Positions 1-5,094 of a DNA stretch of 5,526 nucleotides are shown piece by piece. The translations under genes and the position numbers were made by a program. The stretch is from Actinomycetota bacterium (GTDB taxonomy: Bacteria > Actinomycetota > Thermoleophilia > Solirubrobacterales > Solirubrobacteraceae): contig JAHWJM010000197.1 in NCBI GenBank assembly GCA_019348435.1, positions 1 to 5,526 of the forward strand. The letters run 5' to 3'. The stretch's first letter is position 1. The number at the start of each line of letters is the position of its first letter. Under the pieces are notes generated by a model. It saw nothing but the letters and a program-made list of their open reading frames with translations, searched no databases and was not told the origin of the DNA.

Positions 1-422
1 TCGACGCTCGCGAGCTCGCGCAGCTGCGGTGAGAAGCGCGGGTGCCGGCGCGCGCGCACGAACTCGAACGTGAACGCGACGTCGGCGGCGGTGAGCGGCC
101 TGCCGTCGTGCCAGCGCACGTTCTCGGCAAGGCGGATGGTGAGCCGCCTTCCGCCGTCGCTGCGCGCGATCGAGCGCGCGAGCCACGGCTGGGGGATCCC
201 CTGCGCGTCGCGCCACAGGAGCGTGTCGTAGATGAGCGTGACGAGCGGATAGGCGCTCTCGAACGTGTACGGCGTCAGGCTGCCGTCATCCTGGGGAATC
301 GGGATCCGCACGAGCGAGGGCCGCGGCTCCTGAGCCGGCGCGTGCGCCGGCGGCGCGACCGACATGATCAAGCACGCCGCCATCGCGATGAGGACGGCAC
401 GGGCGCACATCGCCCCGAGCAT
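1..422 (-). CDS. Family 5 extracellular solute-binding protein (peptide/oligopeptide ABC transporter type), N-terminal part
   Basis: The left edge cuts this gene; about 140 codons from the N-terminus are visible. It starts at ATG 422-420 (a second in-frame ATG is at 410-408) and begins with a hydrophobic signal sequence of about 30 residues ending in PAHA. It then reads LTPYTFESAYPLVTLIYDTL, followed by a W-R-D stretch, LARS, and RLAENVRWHDGRPLTAADVA. That order matches the N-terminal lobe of SBP_bac_5 proteins, which capture peptides or similar solutes outside the membrane for an ABC importer. A Cys at residue 17 (MAAC) is only a poor lipobox, so lipid anchoring is uncertain. No permease or ATPase gene is visible, so the ligand cannot be named. 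It is divergent from the gene at 527. Neither ATG has a strong Shine-Dalgarno sequence. The family call is firm; the exact start is not. Confidence 0.88.
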   Translation of the reverse strand, partial: MLGAMCARAVLIAMAACLIMSVAPPAHAPAQEPRPSLVRIPIPQDDGSLTPYTFESAYPLVTLIYDTLLWRDAQGIPQPWLARSIARSDGGRRLTIRLAENVRWHDGRPLTAADVAFTFEFVRARRHPRFSPQLRELASV

Positions 423-526
423 AATGACGCTCGCCGGCCGCCCGCGAGGAGGACCGGGAGGACGCACGAGCCCATGCAACGTTCCGTTCCCGCACGGGCG
501 CTGACTAGGTTCAGCCGATCGACTCC
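423..526. promoter_or_regulatory. Divergent intergenic region between the solute-binding protein and Rpf-like genes
   Basis: These 104 bp separate two divergently transcribed genes and must hold, or overlap, promoters for both. On the plus strand a weak actinobacterial-type pair is possible: TTCCGT at 482-487 and TAGGTT (a TANNNT -10 form) at 506-511, spacer 18 bp. It would give a very short leader before ATG 527. The -35 match is poor and chance matches are common, so this is only a candidate. Two purine-rich SD-like tracts lie at about 445-462, but the ATG they precede (474) is in the wrong frame for the downstream protein. Confidence 0.3.
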
Positions 527-1537
527 ATGCACCGCCGCCGCATCCGCGCACTCTGCTTCCTGCTGGCCGTCCTCGCCGCGGCACTCGTCGCCGTGCCCGC
601 CGGCGGCCAGCAGAGCGAGCGCGGCCTGCGCGACAGGATCGACTCGCAGCGCGATCGCGAGCGCGCGCTGGGCAGCGGCGTCGCGCGGCTGGCCCGCCTC
701 GAGCGTGCCACGGCGCGCGAGGTGGCTGTCCTCGAGCGGCGCGTCGCCGCTGTGCGGGCCGAGCTGGGTGAGGCCGAGGCCGTTCTCGCCTCGACGCTGC
801 AGCGCCGCAACCGCCAGCGCGAGCGCGCGCTGCGACTGCGCGCGCGGCTGAAGGATGCGCGCGCGCAGCTCGGCGAGCTCCTGCGCCTGCGCCACGCGCG
901 CGGCAAGCCCGACATCGTGACCGTCGTGCTGCAGGCCGACGGCTTCGCGCAGCTGCTGGAGACGATGGACTTCCTCGAGCGCGTGCAGCGCCAGGACGAG
1001 CGGATCCTCGGCACCGTCAAGAACGCCCGCCGCAACGCGCTGGCGCAGCGGCGCGCGCTGACGCGGCTCTCGCAGGAGCGGCGCGTCGCTGCGGCGGCCG
1101 TCCGCCGGCGCCACGCCGCGCTGACGACGATCGCCGCCGGCTTGCACGAGCGGCGCACGATGCTGAGCCGCGCACGCAGCGCACGCACGGCGCTGCTGCG
1201 CGGCACGCGGGCCGGGCGGCGCCGCGCCGAGCGCTCGCTGAAGCGCCTGCTGGCGCAGCGCGCTAACGCTCTGCGCGCCGTCGGGCCGGGCGGGCCGTGG
1301 TCGATTCCGTGGCCGGTCGTGCAGTGCGAGTCCGGCGGCCAGAACCTGCCGCCGAACTCGGCGGGCGCGTCGGGCTTCTATCAGTTCATGCCCGCGACCT
1401 GGCGCGGGCTGGGCGGCTCGACGCCGCACGCCCACCTCGCCTCGAAGGCGGAGCAGGACCGGCTCGCCGCCCGCCTGTGGGCGGGCGGCGACGGCGCGCA
1501 CAACTGGGTCTGCGCGGCGCTCGTCGGGATCATCTGA
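527..1537 (+). CDS. Secreted coiled-coil protein with C-terminal transglycosylase/resuscitation-promoting-factor-like domain
   Basis: A 336-residue predicted exported cell-wall hydrolase. Residues 1-28 are a signal peptide (RRR, then a Leu/Ala core, then VPAGG). Residues about 30-250 are a long Arg/Glu/Ala-rich coiled coil. Within it, residues 128-165 (PDIVTVVLQADGFAQLLETM, then FLERVQRQDERIL) resemble the coiled-coil region of FtsEX-linked wall hydrolases such as the PcsB, EnvC and RipC types. Residues 258-336 form a compact lysozyme-like domain: WPVVQCESGGQN, then SGFYQFMPATWRGLGG, then NWVCA. Glu268 in CESGG is the expected catalytic acid, and Cys267 and Cys329 are placed for a disulfide. 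This matches the Rpf/transglycosylase-like fold that cleaves the glycan strand. ATG 527 is chosen because it gives a complete signal peptide; there is no good SD. The SGNH gene follows after 44 bp on the same strand and could be co-transcribed. Substrate and FtsEX control are inferences. Confidence 0.87.
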   Translation: MHRRRIRALCFLLAVLAAALVAVPAGGQQSERGLRDRIDSQRDRERALGSGVARLARLERATAREVAVLERRVAAVRAELGEAEAVLASTLQRRNRQRERALRLRARLKDARAQLGELLRLRHARGKPDIVTVVLQADGFAQLLETMDFLERVQRQDERILGTVKNARRNALAQRRALTRLSQERRVAAAAVRRRHAALTTIAAGLHERRTMLSRARSARTALLRGTRAGRRRAERSLKRLLAQRANALRAVGPGGPWSIPWPVVQCESGGQNLPPNSAGASGFYQFMPATWRGLGGSTPHAHLASKAEQDRLAARLWAGGDGAHNWVCAALVGII

Positions 1538-1581
1538 AGACAGCGGCGCGTCCGGGGATCGCCGGCAGCATACTGGCTCAT

Positions 1582-2757
1582 GTGAACTGCACCGTTCGTC
1601 TGTTCGCCGCGCTCGCAGCGACGCTCGCGACCGCCGCGCTCGCCGCCGGCGGCGCGCAGGCCGCCGATCGCGGGCCCTACGTGGCGCTCGGCGACTCCTA
1701 CACCGCTGCGCCGCTCGTCCCCTTCCAGTACGGCACGCCGATCGGCTGCGGGCGCTCGAACCGCAACTACCCCTCGATCGTCAAGGCCGCGATCGGCGTG
1801 ACCGTCTTTCGCGACGAGAGCTGCTCGTCCGCCACCACCGAGCACATGACCGAACCGCAGAGCGTCCCCGGCGGCACCCACGCGCCACAGTTCGACGCGC
1901 TCTCGAGTGACGTGAGGCTCGTGACGATCGGCATCGGCGGCAACGATGTGGGCCTCGTCGGAGCGGCCGTCGAGTGCGTGCAGCTCGGGCTGCTGGCGCC
2001 GACCGGAACCGCCTGCCGGTCGAACTTCGCCAAGCCCGACGGCGGCGATCGGCTCGTCGACCAGATCGCGGCGTCGGCGCCGAAGATCGCCGCGACGCTG
2101 CAGGGCATCCACGAGCGCGCCCCGCAGGCGCGCGTTCTGATCGTCGGCTATCCCGCGGTCGCGCCGACCGACGGGCGAAGCTGCTACCCGATGGTCCCGC
2201 TGTCGGCCGACGACCTGGCCTACCTCGACGGAATGCTGCGCCGCACGAACGCGATGATCGCCGAGCAGGCCGCCCGCAACGACGCCGAGTACGTCGACAC
2301 CTATGGCGAGAGCGTCGGCCACGACGTCTGCACGCTGCCGCCGACGCGCTGGTTCGAGGGCGTGGTGCCGACGATGCCGGCCTACCCGGTCCATCCCAAC
2401 GCGCTGGGCGAGGCGGGCATGGCGCGCTCGGTCCTGCGCGTGCTCGGCCGGCCGCGGCCGGCGCCGCTGCTCGAGCTCAAGCGGCTGGCGCGGTCGGTCG
2501 CCGTGGGGCGACCGGCGCGCTTCAAGTACACGCTGAGCCGCGCCGCCGACGTGCGGTTCGCCCTGCGCCGCTCGCTCGGGCGCGGCCGCTACAGCCGCGC
2601 CCGCAATGTGGCGAACGTCGACGCCGCGGCCGTCGAGAACGCGTTGAAGCTGACGACGAGGCAGCTCGGCCGCCGCGCGGGCCTCTACCGCCTCATCGCC
2701 ACGAGCGCCGGCGGCGACCAGCCCCAGATCGTCCACTTCCGGATCAAGCGGCGTTAG
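1582..2757 (+). CDS. Secreted SGNH/GDSL-family esterase or lipase with C-terminal beta-type tail
   Basis: A 391-residue predicted secreted hydrolase of ester bonds. A GTG start at 1582 puts a clean signal peptide first (NCTVRLFAALAATLATAALA, cut after AQA at residue 27). SGNH blocks follow in order: GDSY with nucleophile Ser39, Gly-rich block II oxyanion region around residues 55-65, GIGGND with Asn121, and PVHPN with His271. Six mature cysteines occur in pairs (56/81, 132/145, 201/250). That matches the three-disulfide pattern of Streptomyces-type secreted SGNH lipases. Residues about 295-391 are extra: a beta-rich, Arg-rich module (VGRPARFKYTLSRAADVRFA) like the tails I associate with many secreted Thermoleophilia proteins. 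It lies 44 bp after the Rpf-like gene and converges with the hydrolase gene. No strong SD is visible. The substrate (lipid, acetylated polysaccharide or other ester) cannot be read from sequence. Confidence 0.92.
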   Translation: MNCTVRLFAALAATLATAALAAGGAQAADRGPYVALGDSYTAAPLVPFQYGTPIGCGRSNRNYPSIVKAAIGVTVFRDESCSSATTEHMTEPQSVPGGTHAPQFDALSSDVRLVTIGIGGNDVGLVGAAVECVQLGLLAPTGTACRSNFAKPDGGDRLVDQIAASAPKIAATLQGIHERAPQARVLIVGYPAVAPTDGRSCYPMVPLSADDLAYLDGMLRRTNAMIAEQAARNDAEYVDTYGESVGHDVCTLPPTRWFEGVVPTMPAYPVHPNALGEAGMARSVLRVLGRPRPAPLLELKRLARSVAVGRPARFKYTLSRAADVRFALRRSLGRGRYSRARNVANVDAAAVENALKLTTRQLGRRAGLYRLIATSAGGDQPQIVHFRIKRR

Positions 2758-2758
2758 G

Positions 2759-2775
2759 CGCCGGCGCTGCCGGCG
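2759..2775. terminator. Candidate bidirectional terminator hairpin between convergent genes
   Basis: CGCCGGC (2759-2765), a 3-nt loop GCT, and GCCGGCG (2769-2775) form a perfect 7-bp all-G/C stem. It fills most of the 25-bp gap between the two convergent stop codons, where a shared terminator would be expected. There is no T tract on either side, so it is not a classical Rho-independent terminator. In DNA this GC-rich such a hairpin can also arise by chance. Confidence 0.35.
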
Positions 2776-2782
2776 GGCGCGC

Positions 2783-3958
2783 TCAGCGCGTCGCGCGCAG
2801 GACGACCCGCGAGCGGTCGCCGCTGCGGACCGTCAGCTTCGCTCGGCGGCTTCCCGCGGCCGACAGCGCGCGGCGGCCGGTCTGCGTCCTGCGCAGCGCC
2901 GACCAGATCCGCGCGGCGTTGACCTCGCCGCGCAGCGTCACGCTCGAGCGCCGCCAGTTGCGTGAGCCGGCGCGGCGGGCGGCGGAATCCTTGCGGGCGA
3001 GGCAGCGCAGCGCGCTGCGGACCCGCGTCAGGCCGGCCTCGGCGACGGAGCGCGCGACACCGGAGCACTTCGTGCGCGCGCCGCGGCGCTCGGCGCCGTG
3101 GGCGGCGGCGGCGCGGGCGGCGAACGCCCCGATCGTCGCGACGTACTTCCCGCGGCCGGCGTCGGAGACGGTGCCATGGACGAACTTCGCGGCTGGATCG
3201 GCAGGGTCACCGGCCTGCAGCTCGATGTTCTGCGTCGTCGGGCGGGCGGCGCGGAAGCGGGCGTCGTGCTGGGCGGACACGATGTCGTCGTCGGCCTCGC
3301 GCATGAGCAGCACGTCGGCGTGGATCGCCGGCGCGAGCGAGACGAGGTTCCAGGGCGCCTGCGCCTCGATCGTGGCGCCGAAGAAGCGGGTGATCTGGCT
3401 GGCGACGAGCTTCACTCGCTGGTCGAGGCTGGCGGCCGCCTCGGCGCCGTAGAGGGGAAGGTCGGTCGGCGTGCCGAGGCCGATGACGCAGTCGATCGCG
3501 CGCAGCCGCTTCGCGGCGACGAGCGCGAGATGCGCTCCGGCTGACTCGCCGTAGATGCAGACCGGCCCGTTGGTGCTCTTGCGCGCCAGCTCGGCGCCGG
3601 CGGCGTTGAGGACGTCCTGCAGCCCGGCGGTGCCCTCCTCGTAGTCGAGCGAGACGACGCGCCATCCACGCGCGAGCAGCAGCGCGCCGGGGCGGTCCAT
3701 GAGCAGCTTCTGAGCGTGCGCGTCGTGACCGGCCCAGCCGCCGGCGTGAACCATGATCATCGTGCCGCGCACGGCACCGGCGGGATCGGCGGTGATCGGC
3801 GCGGCGACCGGTGCGACGGCGGGCGCGGGCTTGGGCTCGAGCAGCGGCAGCGTGAGGGGCGCGGCGGCGGCCTGCGCTGCGTGGCCGCTGAAGAGCGCCG
3901 CCAGCGCGAGCAGCGCGACGAAGGCGAGCCGCAGGAGGCGGATGGGGGGCCGGAGCAT
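2783..3958 (-). CDS. Secreted alpha/beta-hydrolase (esterase/lipase-like) with Arg-rich C-terminal extension
   Basis: A 391-residue predicted exported serine hydrolase. ATG 3958-3956 is chosen because the signal peptide (MLRPPIRLLRLAFVALLALA, then FSGHAAQA) starts there and GGGAG lies 3 nt upstream. The reading frame stays open to 4144, but that upstream part is Ala/Pro-rich and not signal-like. Residues 33-62 are a Pro/Ala linker. The core has an oxyanion motif HAGGW at 71-75 (HGGGW in typical esterases), the nucleophile elbow GESAG with Ser139, a candidate acid Asp224 (EADDDIV) and His261 (FVHGTV). This order fits the carboxylesterase/lipase or BD-FAE-like alpha/beta-hydrolase group. Residues about 288-391 form an Arg-rich extension with Cys298 and Cys319; its last 50 residues look beta-rich. 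The gene converges with the SGNH esterase. Hydrolase fold is confident; substrate is unknown. Confidence 0.88.
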   Translation of the reverse strand: MLRPPIRLLRLAFVALLALAALFSGHAAQAAAAPLTLPLLEPKPAPAVAPVAAPITADPAGAVRGTMIMVHAGGWAGHDAHAQKLLMDRPGALLLARGWRVVSLDYEEGTAGLQDVLNAAGAELARKSTNGPVCIYGESAGAHLALVAAKRLRAIDCVIGLGTPTDLPLYGAEAAASLDQRVKLVASQITRFFGATIEAQAPWNLVSLAPAIHADVLLMREADDDIVSAQHDARFRAARPTTQNIELQAGDPADPAAKFVHGTVSDAGRGKYVATIGAFAARAAAAHGAERRGARTKCSGVARSVAEAGLTRVRSALRCLARKDSAARRAGSRNWRRSSVTLRGEVNAARIWSALRRTQTGRRALSAAGSRRAKLTVRSGDRSRVVLRATR

Positions 3959-3960
3959 GC

Positions 3961-3966
3961 TCTCCC
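3961..3966 (-). promoter_or_regulatory. Ribosome binding site for the alpha/beta-hydrolase
   Basis: On the minus strand GGGAGA lies directly upstream of ATG 3958, with GGGAG 3 nt from the start codon. The spacing is short but usable. It supports this start over the longer upstream reading frame. Confidence 0.5.
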
Positions 3967-4037
3967 ATCGGTTGCGCCCACCGGCGACTTGAGCGGTCAG
4001 GTGCTGGGCCGGACCGTCGCGCAGCGGCGTCGTGCGA

Positions 4038-4066
4038 GCAGATCGGACGCGGTGCCGCGGATCTGC
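4038..4066 (-). terminator. Candidate terminator: bulged hairpin downstream of the cytochrome c gene
   Basis: The outer arms GCAGATC (4038-4044) and GATCTGC (4060-4066) pair perfectly. The inner arms CGCG (4048-4051) and CGCG (4056-4059) pair around a 4-nt loop that a further G-C pair could close. A 3-nt bulge (4045-4047) sits on one side. The structure starts 10 nt after the cytochrome stop codon in the direction of transcription, and so also lies in the leader region upstream of the hydrolase gene. No T tract follows. A terminator or an operator-type inverted repeat are both possible. Confidence 0.4.
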
Positions 4067-4076
4067 GACCGGCGGC

Positions 4077-4607
4077 TCAGCCGTTGGCGCCGCCGCGGCC
4101 ACGGCCGCGGCCGGGGCTCTCGCCGCGCCCGCGCCCGCGGCCACGCCCCTCGCCGGACTCGCCGGCGGTCTCGTCGCCCTCGGGCTCGGTACCGGCGGCG
4201 GCGGCCACGAACGCGGCGAGGTCGGCGATCTGGCGATCGCTCAGCCGCTGCCCATAGTCGCTTGGCATGAGCTTCTCCGGGAAGCCGTCGACGATGTCCT
4301 CCCGCGGCGCGACGATCGACTCGGCGATGTCCTCGGCGTCGTCGTCGATCGTGTCCAGGCGCGGCCCGAGCTTGCCGTCGGCGCCGATCGCCGCGATCGA
4401 GTGGCAGTTGTCGCAGCCTTCGTCCTCGAACAGCGCGCGGCCGCGGGCGGTGGCGGCGCCGCCGGCGGCGATGCGCAGCTTCGCCGCCGCGACGGCGTCA
4501 GCGGCAGGCGCAGCCTGCCGCTCGGCCGGTGCCTCGCCGATCCCGATGCCGGCGATCGCGCAGCCCATGAAGAGCACCGTGAGCCCCGCGAGCGCGCTGC
4601 GCTTCAT
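4077..4607 (-). CDS. Mono-haem cytochrome c, exported, with Arg-Gly-rich C-terminal tail
   Basis: A 176-residue predicted electron-transfer protein on the outer face of the membrane. Residues 5-24 are a hydrophobic export or anchor segment; Cys16 (FMGC) is an imperfect lipobox, so it may be a lipoprotein or be held by an uncleaved helix. The haem-binding motif CDNCH is at 65-69 and covalently binds one haem c. GPRL at 81-84 and Met114 in LMPSDYG supply the usual loop and the likely sixth ligand, followed by the C-terminal helix LSDRQIADLAAFVAAAAG (122-139). This is a class I, small cytochrome c domain. Residues 141-176 are unusual: an acidic linker, then alternating Arg-Gly (154-162 and 166-173), likely disordered and strongly basic. 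The start ATG has GGGAGG 4 nt upstream and overlaps the previous stop as ATGA, implying translational coupling. The redox partner is unknown. Confidence 0.92.
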   Translation of the reverse strand: MKRSALAGLTVLFMGCAIAGIGIGEAPAERQAAPAADAVAAAKLRIAAGGAATARGRALFEDEGCDNCHSIAAIGADGKLGPRLDTIDDDAEDIAESIVAPREDIVDGFPEKLMPSDYGQRLSDRQIADLAAFVAAAAGTEPEGDETAGESGEGRGRGRGRGESPGRGRGRGGANG

Positions 4608-5014
4608 GGGGCCTCCCGCAGCGTGCTCGACGCCTTCGCGGCGCCGGCGAGCGCGAGCAGCACCGCAGCCACCTCCGCGACCACGACGACGAGCGCATCG
4701 CCGTCATAGCCGCCCTCGCGGAAGCCGAGGAAGCCCGACGAGTGCGAGAGCGCGATCGACACGAGCGAGGGCACGCAGATCGACAGCGTGCCGAGGACGA
4801 ACAGCCAGGCGCGCTCGAAGATCAGCGTCAGCACGACGAGTGTGGAGCCGATCGCGTTCATGACAAAGAGCAGCCCGATGATCTCCACCTCGGCGTAGCC
4901 GCGATGAAACAGGCGTGCGTGCTGAAAGCCGGCCACGAGCACGCAGAGGGCGGCGAGCGCAAGCAGCGCGCGTGCGAGCGCATCGGGACGGACGGGCGCA
5001 AACAGCCGGCGCAT
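4604..5014 (-). CDS. Uncharacterised four-helix integral membrane protein, coupled to cytochrome c
   Basis: A 136-residue protein I do not recognise as a named family. Hydrophobic stretches at about 13-30, 43-66, 70-90 and 106-125 predict four membrane helices. Short loops carry charged residues (FQHARLFHRGYAEVE between helices 1 and 2, GFREGGYDGD between 3 and 4). His32, His37 and His91 lie near helix ends and could be metal or haem ligands, but no known motif surrounds them. The stop overlaps the cytochrome c start by 4 nt, so the two are almost certainly co-transcribed and may form a membrane-anchored redox pair; that is inference. ATG 5014-5012 has GGAGG 12 nt upstream, a long spacer, so the start is moderately certain. 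The NlpC/P60-like gene ends 80 bp upstream on the same strand. Confidence 0.78.
   Translation of the reverse strand: MRRLFAPVRPDALARALLALAALCVLVAGFQHARLFHRGYAEVEIIGLLFVMNAIGSTLVVLTLIFERAWLFVLGTLSICVPSLVSIALSHSSGFLGFREGGYDGDALVVVVAEVAAVLLALAGAAKASSTLREAP
4612..4617 (-). promoter_or_regulatory. Ribosome binding site for cytochrome c inside the upstream gene
   Basis: GGGAGG on the minus strand ends 4 nt before ATG 4607. It lies within the last codons of the membrane-protein gene, so the cytochrome has its own SD as well as the ATGA overlap. Confidence 0.65.
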
Positions 5015-5094
5015 CTGACGCAGGATCCTCCCCCCGCGCGGCGGCGATCAACGCACGGTTCGCCGCTGCGGCACGGGCGTTGCGCGCCGGCGGC
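5015..5094 (-). other. Short intergenic region between the NlpC/P60-like and membrane-protein genes
   Basis: These 80 bp hold the only SD-like sequence for the membrane protein (GGAGG at 5031-5027 on the minus strand). A GC-rich stretch follows the NlpC/P60-like stop codon. I see no convincing terminator hairpin with a T tract and no good -35/-10 pair. Whether the downstream pair has its own promoter or reads through from the peptidase gene is undecided. Confidence 0.4.

Noticed and set aside
420..426. CATTAT on the minus strand as a -10 box for the solute-binding protein gene
   Set aside because: It overlaps the likely start codon, does not fit the TANNNT pattern, and has no convincing -35 partner.
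42..851. Plus-strand open frame across the solute-binding protein and Rpf-like genes, including ATG 474 after an SD-like GGGAGGA
   Set aside because: It is antisense to a clear solute-binding protein and out of frame with the Rpf-like protein. The SD-like tract does not serve a recognisable product.
368..1501. Long antisense open frame opposite the Rpf-like gene
   Set aside because: Arg/Ala-rich low-complexity translation with no domain. In DNA this GC-rich, frames opposite real genes stay open by chance, and the plus-strand protein has a signal peptide, coiled coil and catalytic motif.
1381..2736. 451-codon antisense open frame opposite the SGNH esterase
   Set aside because: Arg/His/Val-rich composition typical of a shadow frame. 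The plus strand shows all SGNH motifs and paired cysteines.
1974..3452. 492-codon plus-strand open frame spanning the end of the esterase and most of the opposite hydrolase
   Set aside because: It crosses two well-supported genes in wrong frames and its sequence is Arg/Ala-rich without motifs.
3959..4144. N-terminal extension of the alpha/beta-hydrolase
   Set aside because: The frame is open, but the extension is Ala/Pro-rich and runs into the cytochrome gene. The internal ATG at 3958 has both an SD and a proper signal peptide.
4080..4150. GC-rich direct repeats as a possible CRISPR, satellite or regulatory repeat
   Set aside because: The repeats are only a few bases long, imperfect, in frame, and explained by the Arg-Gly codons of the cytochrome tail.
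4032..4863. Plus-strand open frames opposite the cytochrome and membrane-protein genes
   Set aside because: The minus strand carries CxxCH, an axial Met, four membrane helices, SDs and an ATGA overlap; the plus-strand frames show no motif.
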